Below are positions 1 through 10,800 of a stretch of 64,000 bases of DNA, piece after piece. A program made the translations under genes and the position numbers. The number at the start of each line of letters is the position of its first letter. The first letter of the stretch is position 1. The stretch lies in contig CAKKNE010000005.1 of assembly GCA_918797485.1 (NCBI GenBank), positions 4,278,001-4,342,000 on the forward strand. The letters run 5' to 3'. The notes under the pieces were generated by a model. The model ran no database searches, was not told the DNA's origin, and saw only the letters and a list, made by a program, of their open reading frames with translations. Source of the stretch: Pelagomonas calceolata. Its lineage: Eukaryota > Sar > Pelagophyceae > Pelagomonadales > Pelagomonadaceae.

Positions 1-3000
1 TCATCGTCGTTGCCGCGAGCGAGCGCGTGCCGCTCCAAGATAGCCTCCAAGGATCTATCACTCAGAGCCTTCCACTCGTCTCGGTCCAGTTCGCCGTCTG
101 AATTGGTATCACATTCCTTCATCGCGGCTTGCACGCGTGGAGGCACCAAAAATTCGGAAAGGACTGGGTTCCGGCAAGTCTTGATGAACCTCAAAACATC
201 GGGCTTGCCCTTGAGCGCGAGCATGATTTCGGGAAGGCTGAGCGTCCCTGAGCCATCTTCATCTATCAGGTCGAAGATCTTCGCGCAGTTCGCGCGGAAG
301 TCCTTGGCCAGCAGGTCGGCCTGCGGGGAAACAACACCAGTGAGCCGCGCGGGTCTCGAGACGAGAATCGACCGCCACGCCATCGAGCAGACGGCGCGTC
401 GATGGCGTACACGCTCGGCAACAGTAGAAGACCGCCCGTCGAGGTCGAACGAAAGGACCTTTGAGACGCCGCGACCGCGACCTGCTCCTGCGCGTCCCTT
501 TCCCTCTTAGCCTTCAGCCGCCGCTTAATCACGGAATCGTTCGTGTCCATGGTCCTGCTCTTGGCCGCCAACCGCGAGGCGAGCGACTCCTTCTGGACCA
601 CCACTGGCGCGTCCTTGACCCTCTTGCGCCGGGGCGCGCCCTTGGGCTGCGGCGGCTTCAAATCCTCGGGAGTGAGTTCGAGCTCGCCCCGCCGGTAGGC
701 CGCGAGCATGTCACGTAACGCGCGGTCGCGGACGGGTACAATTTTGTCGAGGCCCGGCACGCCCGTCGAGTTGATGTTCCGCGAGTGGTTGAACCATGCA
801 TAAAACTCCGGGAACGACACCGCGCCGGACCGATCGACATCGACCTGCCGGAACGCATCCCGCAACTCATCGCGAGTAGGAGGCTCGTCGACGCCCAACA
901 ATAACCCGTTCTTCATCATCGCGATGAACTCCTGCCGGTCGATCTCTCCACTATTATCAATATCATACATCGAGAACGCGCACTGCAGCACGTCCTTCAA
1001 TTTGTCGTCGCGCGTCGGGAGCTGGGCCGCGGCCTTCATCCGCTCCGACTCCCTATTGTTAGCGGCCTTCTCGAACTCTTTCAGTTCATTGGGATACTTG
1101 TCCTTCAAAACGCGCGAGAGCCAGGCGTCGCGCGCTTGCTGGACCGCACTACTGAGTTCTTGGCGAGCCAGTGCTTGTTTCTGAATCACTTCGCTCCTCT
1201 TGATATTGCCGATCTCTCCACTAAGCCACTCCCTTGCTTCGGTCTGGGCTATTGACGTGTGAATCGCTCGCTCGCCCAAGGCTGATAAATATTTATGTCC
1301 AAGCTCCATCAGTACCCTAGCGCGTTGCAATCGCTCCACTCTGTTCATCAAATGCTCCCTAGCTGCTACTTGACGACGACAGTGCGCCAAGCAACACGCG
1401 CCCACCGCGTTCAGCATATCCACGGCGTTCTCCGTCCTAAAGACCTTCTCGATGGCGCCCCTACCGAGCTTATCCAATGATATGAACATCTTGTCGCGCT
1501 TCTTGTTGGCTATCCTACCCTTCTCGGCCTTGGTGATCAAAATCTTCATGTCTCTTCTCCTTAATATCTGTTGCCGGTGCACGCGCACGGCTAACGTACG
1601 CAATTCGAGTGCCGTGATCGCCCGGGCCTTCTCCGCGGCATGGTACTGCGCCGACACCTCGCGAATGCGTATTAATTCAATCTGCATGATCACCCACGTC
1701 GCGCGCATGTTCTCTCCCCTTTCACTGAGGAAGGTGTGCGCCGCGAGTAGATCCGCGTTCAAGGACAGACACTTCTTGCCGCGCCACGTCAAATATTCAA
1801 AGGCCGCTTTGCGTCTAAAATGCAGCTCCCAGGCCTTGGCCGGGGCGGCCTTGCCTTGGATGAGGGCCGTCTTCTGCTCTCGGGCCGCCCTTGCCCTAAT
1901 CATGAGGTAGCGGTGCGCGTCGTTCCGGTTCTCTCGATGTCTTCTCGCTCGTCCGACGCGCGCCTTGCACCACTGGTAGGCCTTCTGCTTCTTCGTCCAG
2001 TGCTTGTCCGCCGCCTTCGCCAGCACTCGAAAGTAGCAGACGCACGCGGCTCGTTCTCCCGTGAGCTTCAGCCACCTTCCAGAAGCACTCTTGGCTCTCG
2101 CTGTCCTCAAAGCGCCGAAACCTCGCCTCACGAGATAAGCGAAGGCGCCGGCCTTGGCCTCGCGCACCCTCCTCACATGTTCGTCCCAGGTCGTGGGCGG
2201 CCGCTCCTTCGCTACTCTGGAACCTCGATTCCCGTCGGCGCCGCAGCGCAGAGCCCCGGGGATGTACCGGTCGTGCTCCGGCTTCGGCTGCTGCTTATCA
2301 TAGAAGCCCTTGTAAGGCATATCTGCTCGAGGCGCGCCGAACGCCGCGCCCAGTTTCGCGGACGACACAAATAACTCGTAGTCGACGACCGGCTCGGGGA
2401 CCGGGTCAGCTGATTTCTCTGTCGTTGAACGTTGTACAGCAAACCCGCCCGGCTCCTTCCCCACGTCTAATCGATCAACACTGGTAGCGTAGTGGTCCGC
2501 GAGGTGCTGCACTTCATCCTCGGTGAGCGCGTTGCCGGCCGCGACGCGAATAGCTCTTTCAAATTGCGACCGCGCGACCACTCCCGTATTTCTTGGATCT
2601 AGAGATCGCAGCAAAGCCAATAACGGCGTCGGGTCGGCGACCTTCAACGCGTCGGCCTGGGGGCCTTCCTTCGGGCCGTGGACCTGCGCCATACCCATCG
2701 ACATCAATCCAGGCGGCTCTTTCCTTGACGCGGCGTCCTCAAGTAAAGAACGCGCCTTTGCTGCGACATCCTCCTGCTCCTTAATTACGGAAGACGCGTG
2801 GCGCAACCGGTTGGCCTGGGACGGCCGCACCGGCCCCCGTCGCGTCAACAGGCGCGAGTTCGCATCATCCATCACTGGATCGCCGACGCCGTCGCCCAGC
2901 ACACCAGCTAAAGCTCTAGACCAGCCCCTTGCTACTCCTCTTTCCCGCAACCGATCGCCCTCCTCCGCTCGAGCTGCCGAGATCATCTCGCGCTCGCGTC

Positions 3001-4117
3001 GACCTAGATCTAAAGCCGAGAGGAACCTGGCCTCTTCCACGTTGATCGTGCCGACGGGCGGCGCGAACAATCTTTCTAAAAGTCGCACGGTGCGCTTCCT
3101 TCGCGTATTCTGGGGCAGGCCGTGGGCGCTCAGGAACAATTCCGCGTCCACATCCATGTAGGGCGCGCCCATGTCCCTTGTCAAACCGTCCACTTCTCTT
3201 TCTACCGCTGTGGGTGGCAAGGTCACGGTCTCGTCGTCCATGATCAATTCACTGGTCTCCCGTAGCTTCGCGGTCTCCCTTCGTATATCCAACACGGCCG
3301 CCTTGTCTATATCCCTGTGAGGTGAACGCCGCCTTCTACGTCTCCTGACTACTGAAGGCGAGTCCACGGTCTTCGGGCTCCGCGAGTCGTCAGTTCGTCG
3401 CCTCCGCCTCACGACGGACGGCGAGTCGGCCGACGCGGTCCGCCGCGAGTCCACGGAGTTCTCCGGCTTTAGAGTTGATAAAGAATCGGCGTCGTCCCGC
3501 GACGACTCGAACAAAGCGTCTGACTTACGTTCAGGAGACTGCGACCGATCCCTCACAAAAGACGCGGCAAATTCCCGCCGCTTCCCCACCGGCGATCTTT
3601 GATTCGAATCGGGCGGGAACATCTGGAGTAATTTAGTGGCGTTCTCATCCGAAATGGCGTAGGACTGGAAGAGCGCCGAGTCCCTTCTTATATCTTCACG
3701 GAGCTTCTCATTTTGCCGACTCTTGGACGTCGTCGTGACGACGGTCGACGCGTCGTCCCGCTCATCTTCGGGCAGCTGTATCGACGAAGCCAGGAGTCGC
3801 TGAGAGACCTCGCGGCACTTATCGGCGACCTCATGATTATCACAGAAGCGCGCCGCGGCCCGCTGCACCACGGCCGCAGCCCCGGCATCTAACGCCGCGT
3901 CGACGCGCGACGGCACGCTCGTCGCCAATACTAGAGCCTCTAAACCAGCCTGCTGCGCTTTGCTGTCATTTGGCCGCTTCCGCATGAGCCGCACGGCGGC
4001 GGCCGCGGCATTAGCTGCTGCTTTGGTGGCAAGCTCAGGCTCTTCATAATTACGCTCCGCCCGCTCCAATTCATCTAAAGCCCGGGCGAGGCCGGCGCGG
4101 GCGCCCGGCTTGGCCAT
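1..4117 (-). CDS. Large EF-hand calcium-binding protein (3' end beyond left edge)
   Basis: Reads leftward from an ATG at 4117 and is still open at base 1, so the C-terminus is missing. Residues 1-330 are low-complexity, with Arg/Ser-rich stretches. Residues 480-560 hold a degenerate EF-hand-like segment. Residues 640-1010 are a long helical, Arg/Lys-rich region with Trp/Leu-spaced repeats. Canonical EF loops follow near residue 1051 (DIDNSGEIDRQE) and 1089 (DVDRSGAVSFPE). Two more follow after a short intron (DEDGSGTLSLPE and DTNSDGELDRDE), giving four good Ca2+ loops. The coding frame crosses the intron at 321-412 in phase 0. It shares a promoter region with the divergent EF-hand gene at 4686. 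The family is not recognised. A Ca2+-regulated cytoskeletal or ciliary scaffold would fit the helical repeats, but that is inference. Confidence 0.85.
321..412 (-). other. 92-bp intron, degenerate introner copy
   Basis: The intron begins GTGTACGCCATCGACGCG and ends CTCACTGGTG...CCGCAG on the minus strand. The EF-hand frame on the left is only reached by removing it. It carries the hairpin core shared with other introns here (ACGCCATCGA ... CTGCTCGATGGCGT). Its 3' end resembles the ends of the introners at 25.9 and 49.8 kb (CTCACTGGT followed by TGATTTCC-CACAG). Flanks show an imperfect direct repeat, GCCGAGC/GCCGACC. The exact donor is inferred from frame. Confidence 0.65.
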
Positions 4118-4685
4118 CCTCTACTGCCTCTGGGTTCTGTGTGCTGCCCTTTTGGTACCGGACGAAGCTGTGGGTTCGCAGCCCTCGCGGAGGACCTGTT
4201 TGGTCGGTCTACGAGAGTTGAGGGTGGCCTGCGGCGCCTGCTCCTCGCGGCGTTGTTGCCGCACAGAGCTATTTTACGGGTTTTCGCCTGCGATCGAGGA
4301 GCCATAGTCCACGCCAGTCGATGCCTCTGACGCCTTTCCTGGCCCGTCGTGGGCAAAGGAACGCGACGGCCTGGCATGCCAAGATGATCCAGCGCCTCTC
4401 ATGCTCTCCCGCGCGGTCGGCCTAAAAGCTGCCTCTGCGATAGATACGCCTCCGCAGCGACGCGTCGAGTATCTCGCGCGCATCTTGGCGTGTTCCTCGT
4501 GCACGGCTTGTGTTATAGGCTGCCTACCCTGCCTCCCAAGAGGCGCCGCCTTTGTCGACACCACGCCGTCGGCGAACGACCCCCGGGCTGCCCGAGCATC
4601 CTCTACGCCATCGACGCGACGCCTGCTCGACGGCTTGTCATCACTCGATTCGGTCAGCAGCGTTAGCTATCATTGCACAGACAAC
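4118..4685. promoter_or_regulatory. Divergent intergenic region with possible 5'-UTR introner core
   Basis: The stretch separates two divergent EF-hand genes. At about 4601-4635 it contains the same core as several introns here (ACGCCATCGACGCGACG followed by CTGCTCGACGGC). It ends CATTGCACAG six bases before the ATG at 4686, which looks like a 3' splice site. A 5'-UTR intron in the downstream gene is therefore likely, but the donor cannot be placed. No copy of the GCTAG hairpin element was seen here. Confidence 0.4.
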
Positions 4686-5327
4686 ATGGGCGCCGGCTGG
4701 CCCAAGCCGAATTTGGTAGAACCCTTCGATGTCTTCCAGGCCTGGGACCACGGCAAGGCGTCGGAGGTCGTCTGCGTCTTCAAGGACAACGAATTCGACT
4801 TCGGCGTCGATGTGGATATTGTGGCCGCTTTATTGGAAGGAGACCGGCAGACAGCAGAGAAGGTAGTAAAGAAGCTCGCGCCGGACGGATCCATCATCAA
4901 CGGGCTGGCCTTCCTGGGTATACTAGCCTTCTTCTCGCGAGCGCCGGACCGCGGCGACGCGCTCCGCGCGAAGGTGGGATTGGCCTTCGACGCCTTTGAT
5001 CTCGAGGACACGAACGATTTATCAAGGGACGAGTTCACGATCGCCCTCTTGTCGTGTTTGCGGGCGCTGACCGTGGCGCTGGGTCGCGGCGTGCCGCCGA
5101 CCGATTCCGATTGCGAGCAGATCGTGAACAAGGCATATACGGACCGGGGGAAGGACTACTCGACGTCGGTCTCGAAGCACGAGTTCTTCGACTTCGTCGC
5201 CGCCGCCGTCGAGGGCTGCGCGGGCTTCGAGGATGTGTTGAGAGGCTTCGGGGTCTCGGGGCTCGCATCGACGCCGGCAGGCGTCGAGGCGGCGCCGGAG
5301 TTGTTTGCGTCGCCGGTAAAGGACTAG
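4686..5327 (+). CDS. Small EF-hand-like protein
   Basis: 213 residues starting MGAGWPKPNL. The ATG at 4686 is preferred over the in-frame one at 4401 because the upstream segment is low-complexity and contains an intron-like core. Residues 95-120 form a degenerate EF hand (FDAFDLEDTNDLSRDEF). A second degenerate loop may lie near residue 160, where a serine-rich loop is followed by HEFFDF. The general layout recalls calcineurin-B/NCS-type proteins, but loop acidic residues are incomplete, so Ca2+ binding is uncertain. It is divergent from the large EF-hand gene, which may indicate co-regulation. Exact family not recognised. Confidence 0.75.
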   Translation: MGAGWPKPNLVEPFDVFQAWDHGKASEVVCVFKDNEFDFGVDVDIVAALLEGDRQTAEKVVKKLAPDGSIINGLAFLGILAFFSRAPDRGDALRAKVGLAFDAFDLEDTNDLSRDEFTIALLSCLRALTVALGRGVPPTDSDCEQIVNKAYTDRGKDYSTSVSKHEFFDFVAAAVEGCAGFEDVLRGFGVSGLASTPAGVEAAPELFASPVKD

Positions 5328-5396
5328 TTTTTATACGTGGGGGGTAGCAAAGGAGCTATGTGCACTTCGGCCGCGGCAGAGTAGGGTGGGGCTCGT

Positions 5397-5708
5397 TCAG
5401 AACTTACATTTCGGTAAGCCCGCTCTGTTGCACTGGAACCCGGCGCAGCACGCGTCGAGCTTCTGCTTCACTTCGTCCCCAACGATGCACTGGGATTGTG
5501 TGGCGGTGGACGATACGCCGCACCAGCCGGCGCAAAGTTTCGTGCGCGTGATATCGAACATAAACTCGCCATTCTTCACAAACGGCATGCCGTCCATGCA
5601 GATTGGATTCGTCCAAGCCTTCTTGTCTGGGTTTCCCGGGCAGCCGGACGCCTTCACTTTGACCGAGGGGACCTTCCTCACGGTCTGAGGAACCACGTTG
5701 CCGTCCAT
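5397..5708 (-). CDS. Small cysteine-rich ORF, possibly an exon or relic
   Basis: 103 codons with nine cysteines clustered in the C-terminal two thirds, including CAGWCG and ACCAGFQCN, which suggests a small disulfide-bonded extracellular module. There is no signal peptide, and the proposed ATG has open frame upstream, so it may be the last exon or remnant of a longer secreted protein. It lies tail-to-tail with the EF-hand gene ending at 5327 and beside a sulfotransferase fragment on the other strand. No family recognised. Confidence 0.35.
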   Translation of the reverse strand: MDGNVVPQTVRKVPSVKVKASGCPGNPDKKAWTNPICMDGMPFVKNGEFMFDITRTKLCAGWCGVSSTATQSQCIVGDEVKQKLDACCAGFQCNRAGLPKCKF

Positions 5709-5713
5709 CTTGA

Positions 5714-5869
5714 CCGTCGCGCGAGAACCGCGGCAACCGGCTCGTGCCGCTGCTGGCGGACGACGTCGTCGCGTCGGTCCGTCGAATGTACGCGGAAGAC
5801 TACGCGCTCGTCGAGCGCCTCGCGGGACTGGGCCTCGACGACCTGCTCGCGAACGCGACGAGCGCCTAA
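5714..5869 (+). pseudogene. C-terminal fragment of a sulfotransferase-like protein
   Basis: Fifty-one codons are open from just after a TGA at 5711 to TAA at 5867. The segment contains NRLVPLLADDVV and RRMYAEDYALVERL. This arrangement (basic residue, aromatic, 'EDY') is typical of the last helix of Golgi-type sulfotransferases. No upstream part of such a gene is visible on this strand; the preceding 300 bases read as the cysteine-rich ORF on the other strand. The simplest reading is a relic of a host gene. A terminal exon with a distant 5' part is less likely. Confidence 0.4.
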
Positions 5870-5887
5870 CCTAATTAAATTTACTCC

Positions 5888-7504
5888 TCATGCGGGAATG
5901 AGATGCGGGTTCCGGTGGAGCAGCGCCTCGATGGGGTTGAAGAAGCCGCAGACCAGCGACATGACGTAGATGGCTAAAGTCAATTTCAGGACCCGCCACT
6001 GCAGCCAGTGGGTCAAGTAGATCAGCTTCGCGAGAACGATCCCAAACAACGCGTAGAACAGGAAGTTGCGCAGGCGCCGCCGCCACGGCGGTATAGGAGT
6101 ATGCGCGAAGTGCTCCGGCCGGAAGCCCGGCGAGCACGGCGCCGCCGTTAGAATCGCGTTGATCTCGTTGACCCAGGCCAGCGCGTCCTCGGTTTTCTCG
6201 CAGCGGAAGCCCCGCTCGTGGCCGAACGGCGTCTCTATGATAAAAGTGTGCGAGCCGGGCCGCCGCAAATCACATTTCGCGACGGCGACGCTCGTGATGG
6301 ACCCGCTCTTGCGCGACCACGCGAGGCGCCCCGGCGCGTACAATATTAATTCGACGTGGTTCGGGTTCACGGCGTTGGTGCGGCGGCCGCGCTTGCAGAC
6401 GCGGCCCCTTTTTAAAATGGTTGGGCCTCCATTTGAACCGTCGAGGACGTCCCCGTCGTCACCATCACGGCGGAGCCGCAGCGACGTCTCCTGCGGTAAT
6501 GATGAAGTACCGGCCTCGATGGCACGCACGTAGTCCTCCACAGATACACCAACATGCTGGCCCTTCAGTTTTTGCTTGGGCACGGCCATCCAGCTCGGAA
6601 TTGAAGACAAAGGGCAGCCCGCGCTGATCATCTCCGGTAAAAATTCCTTGGCGCCGCCACAAAGATGGACCCGGGCCAGAACCTCGGCGGGCAGCATGGG
6701 CTTGATGATCCGCCACGCGATCTGGAAGACGACGGGCGTGTTCGTGACATACAGCGTCTCCATCGCTCCCGGGTAGTGGTCGAGCGACAGGCCGACCATA
6801 TCTCTGATGGCGTTCAGCGTTTTGAGTCCTAGATCCCTCCTCCGCAGACCGCTCAAATCAAACACGTGGACGTGCTCCGTGCGGTCGGGCGTGCCATGCT
6901 TCGCCGACGCTCGAGCTTGTAAAGCTTCCACAATTTCCAGGGTCTGGGCCCGGTTTCTTCTCATGTCGTCCCTTGAGACCTCTTCCAGGAGTTGGGGGAC
7001 GTCCATAGCGCCAAATCGCTCGCACACAACTAAACGGCCGTTCTCATCCTTCCCGTGGACGACACAGGGCCAGAGCCGCTGGTAGGCCTCCCAGGCCGGC
7101 GCCGGCTTCGTGAGCGCGGCGTCGACGTCGTACTCGCGCCGCCACGCTACGGTCTTCTCGAGGACCTCGGCGACCTTCGGCGGCGTGTCGGACGCCGCGG
7201 CGTAGCCGCGCACGACGCGCACGGCCAGGCCCTGGCCGACACATTGTCTTGTCTCATCTGATAACGCCTCGCGGATCGCCGGCCAGCGTAAAGCTTCGGC
7301 CTCGGAGAACGCGTTTGGTGGTGGCGGCACGACGCGGCCCTTTGGTTGTGGTTCCTCCTCCACGTGCTCCGGCTCCTCCGGCTCGAAGTGGCTGCCCAGG
7401 AGCGGGGTCTCCGCGACCGGCGCTCGGGTGGCATCCTCCTCCTCCGGCAGCATCCGCATCGGCGCGGCCTCCATCTGCCTCGGGGGATACTGCTGCTGCT
7501 GCAC
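5888..7504 (-). CDS. SEC14-type (CRAL-TRIO) lipid-binding protein with PH domain and C-terminal membrane anchor
   Basis: 538 residues. Residues 1-65 are Gln/Pro/Glu-rich. Residues 70-130 match a CRAL-TRIO N-terminal helix region (RWPAIREALSDETRQ, then KTVAWRREYDVD). Residues 140-300 match the lipid-binding lobe (VHVFDLSGL, HYPGAMETLYVTNTP, VVFQIAWRIIKPML). Residues 355-455 form a PH-like domain (KRGRVCKRGR to AWVNEINAIL). Residues 470-520 hold two hydrophobic helices (LFYALFGIVLAKLIYL and LTLAIYVMSLVCGFF). A phosphoinositide or lipid exchange role at a membrane is the family expectation. Combining a membrane anchor with SEC14 and PH modules in one chain is less common. It is divergent from the ABCC gene. 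Confidence 0.85.
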   Translation of the reverse strand: MQQQQYPPRQMEAAPMRMLPEEEDATRAPVAETPLLGSHFEPEEPEHVEEEPQPKGRVVPPPPNAFSEAEALRWPAIREALSDETRQCVGQGLAVRVVRGYAAASDTPPKVAEVLEKTVAWRREYDVDAALTKPAPAWEAYQRLWPCVVHGKDENGRLVVCERFGAMDVPQLLEEVSRDDMRRNRAQTLEIVEALQARASAKHGTPDRTEHVHVFDLSGLRRRDLGLKTLNAIRDMVGLSLDHYPGAMETLYVTNTPVVFQIAWRIIKPMLPAEVLARVHLCGGAKEFLPEMISAGCPLSSIPSWMAVPKQKLKGQHVGVSVEDYVRAIEAGTSSLPQETSLRLRRDGDDGDVLDGSNGGPTILKRGRVCKRGRRTNAVNPNHVELILYAPGRLAWSRKSGSITSVAVAKCDLRRPGSHTFIIETPFGHERGFRCEKTEDALAWVNEINAILTAAPCSPGFRPEHFAHTPIPPWRRRLRNFLFYALFGIVLAKLIYLTHWLQWRVLKLTLAIYVMSLVCGFFNPIEALLHRNPHLIPA

Positions 7505-7600
7505 CGATGTGTATCCCTTTGATTCGTGCTGTCTGCTGCGTTGCGGGCTGCCCCAAGCGCCTGTGGTGCAGTGATTTCCAAGCGAGAGCCCTGGCTTCTG

Positions 7601-7624
7601 GCTAGTGTCTTACATGCCGCTAGC
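7601..7624 (+). promoter_or_regulatory. Copy 1 of the GCTAG hairpin promoter element
   Basis: Stem GCTAGTG, loop TCTTACATGC, stem CGCTAGC. It lies between the divergent starts at 7504 and 7833; in its orientation it ends 208 bp before the ABCC start codon. The stem pairs over 7 bp if one U-G pair is allowed in RNA. Confidence 0.7.
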
Positions 7625-7832
7625 TTTCATGAGGATTATTCTCGCAGGCGTGTTATCGTGAGTCCAGAGGACACACGGGAGAGCCACTGGTCCTGTTACT
7701 GACAGCAGGAAACAGCATACAGTGTGCAGCACAGGAGTGCGGTACCCAACGACCGAACGAGGACTGCGAGCGGCGGACTGCAGCGCTGACAGCACAGCAG
7801 AGAGCAGCAAGCCAGCGCGGGGGCGAGTAGCG

Positions 7833-10800
7833 ATGAGTAATCGTAGCAATGCGCTAGATGGCAAGCCAGCAGAGACAGCAGAGCACACAGCCTGGCCGGA
7901 ACGCGCGTCGAGCTGCTGGAGCCAGCTCACTTTTAGTTATGTCACGCCGCTCCTAAGGAAAGGTGCCCAAAAGACGCTCGACCCCGACGACCTCTGGCCG
8001 GCGTCTGACGAGGAGCGCGTGCGCACGCTGCGGGGCGGCGGCCGCGGCCTCCGTGCGAAACTCAGCGCGGCGTGCGGGGGGCTGATGCGGCGCGCGGGCT
8101 GCTGGCAGGCCGTCGTCTCCGCGGGCCAGCTCGTCCAACCTCTAGTCGTGCGCGCGTTGGTGCTTGCCGTCTCTGAGGACGGCGCGAGGGCCAAAAACGC
8201 CGCGCTGCGCGTGACGGGCTACATCGCGGCCCTCACGATCATCGTGGCCTTCGCGCAGCAGCGGCAGCTCCACCTCGCGACGCGGGCCGGGACGCGGCTG
8301 CGGGCCCTGGCCATCGCGGAGGTCTACGCCGCCGCGGTGCTGCGGAGACGGTCGGACGCGCCCGGCGACGTCGGGACGTTGGTCGGCGTCGACGCGACGA
8401 AGCTCATGGAGGCGTCGCTCGAGCTGCATTTGGTGTGGGCGGCGCCGCTGCAGATCGTCATTGTGTCCGTGTTGTTAGTTTTTTTTGTCGGCGGCGACGG
8501 CGCGGCGGTCGCGGCCGGCATCGTGTGCCTCGTGGCCGTGCTGCCGGTGGCCAAGTGTTTAGGACGGTGGATGATCGCGATCCGCAAACGGCGGATGCCG
8601 GTGACGGACGAGCGCGTCCGCGAGGTCGGCGAGGTGCTCGGAGGCGTCCGCGTGGCCAAGTACAACGGCTGGGAGGCGCTCTGGAGCGCGCGCTGGCGCG
8701 CGCTGCGGTCCATAGAATTGCACCACGTGCGCATGGAGATGTTCGTCTATGGCCTGTCGATGCTCCTCATGGTCACGTCGCCCGTCGTCGCGACGATCGC
8801 GCTCTTCACGACGCACATGACGTCGTCGTCGGATAATTACCTGACGCCGGCGAACGCGTTCACGGTGCTGGCGCTGATCGGGGCTTTGCGCTTCCCCATC
8901 AACAAGCTCGGGACGCTGCTGGGGCAGCTCGCGCAGGCCATCGAGAGCTTCCACCGCATCGAGCAGTTCGTCGGGATGAGTGACGAGGACGATGACGAGG
9001 AGTCGAAGCGCGACGACGACGTTCTCACGGGTGAGGCGCTGGTCGTCGAGCGCGGCGCGTTCCGTTATGCTGAAGGCGCCTTCGTCGCGTGTTCGAGCCG
9101 CCTGGACCTCGCGCTGCGGCCGGGCGAATTGTGTTGCGTCGTGGGCCCCGTCGGGAGCGGCAAGTCGACGCTGATCGACGGCATCCTGGGCGACGCGGCC
9201 GCGTTGGACGGCACGACGGTCCGCTATGATCGGGCGCGCGTCGCGCTGGCGGCGCAGCGGCCGCGCGTGCTGAACGCCTCGGTGCGCCGGAACGTCACCG
9301 CGTTCTCGTCCGAGGGCTTCGACCCGGGGCGCTACGAGCGGGCCCTGGCGGCCGCGCAGCTCGACCAGGACGTCGCGCAGCTGCCGGCCGGCGACTCCAC
9401 GGAGATCGGCGAGCGCGGCGTCACGCTGAGCGGCGGGCAGAAGGCGCGCTTGGCCCTGGCGCGCTGCGTCTACGCGGCGCCCAAGTTGTGTTTGTTGGAC
9501 GACCCGCTGTCCGCGTTGGACGCGTCGACGGGGAAGCGGTGCTTCGACGCGCTGCTGGGCGACCGGGGCGTTTTGAGAGATGCGGCCGTCGTCCTCGTGA
9601 CGCACGGCACGCACTACCTTAGAAGGGCGGACCGCATTATTGTACTGGATGTCGACGGCGGCGTGGCCTTTCAGGGCACGTGGCCCGAGGCCGAGCGCGC
9701 GGCCGCGACGCGGCCGGACGATTCTACAATAGCGCCGCTGGTCGCCGCGCGGGCGCGGGGCCTGTCGCAGGACGACGTCGTCGTGGAAGAAGAAGTTGTT
9801 GTTCCTACAACGAGACGGAAGAGCGACTCGGCCGACGCCGCGCTCATGACGGCCGAGGCCCGCGAGGCGGGCGTCGCCCGGGCGGGCACCTGGTGGGTCT
9901 GGGCACAGAGCGCCGGGGGCTGGTGGTTTTTGTTGGGGCAGGTCCTCACGCTGGCGTTGGATCGGGCTTGTTACGTGGCGACGGAGTGGTGGCTGGCGAA
10001 GTGGGCCGACGCTAGGAGACATCCGGTGGACGTATTTGGATTGGCGACGTTCCCGGCCCAGAACGAGGGGGGCTTGGCGGCGCGCTGGCGCTGGGCGCGC
10101 GTTTACCTGTCGCTGGGGGCGGCTTCTGTGGTTTTTTGTTTCCTACGGACGCAGTGGGGCTTCCAGGGCGGGGTGCGCGCCGCTCGGAAACTCTATGAGG
10201 GCGTCTCGGCGCGGACGCTGAATGCTCCGATGTCCTACTTCGACACGACGCCCCAGGGCCGCGTCGTGAGTCGCTTCACCTTCGACACCGAGCAGATCGA
10301 TGTTTTATTAACTCAGAGAGCCGTGATGTTCATGATCTCGGTGGGCTGGACCATCACGGGCGTGTGCGTCATGATGGCGCTGACGCGGGGCACTATCATC
10401 GTGGGTCTCGTGCCGGCGTTCGGCGTCTACTTTCGCATCCTCCAGTTCTACCGGTCGTCGGCCGTCGATCTACAGAGATTGGATGCTTTGTCGCGGAGTC
10501 CTTTGCAAGCTCTTGTGTCGGAGGGCGTGGACGTCGCGGCGACGCTGCGCGCGTTTGGGGTGGGCAAGGCGTTCGCCGATAGATTTGAGAGAGCGGTGGA
10601 CGGGAACACGTCGGCGTTGCTCGCGTGGACGGCGGCGCAGCGGTGGGTGTCCTTGCGCTATGATCTCTGTGCCGCCGTGATTGCGGTCGCGGGCGGTATT
10701 GCGGCTTCCTATAGGGAGGAGATCGGGATCTCGCCGGCCATGGTCGGTTTATTGATCACGTGGTGCTTCCACCAAGCGATCTCGTTCTACTTTTTGTGCC

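Noticed and set aside
8559-10022. 487-codon minus-strand frame inside the ABCC gene
   Set aside because: Antisense shadow of a strongly supported transporter; no motif, and composition is Arg/Gly/Gln-biased as expected from GC-rich complement.
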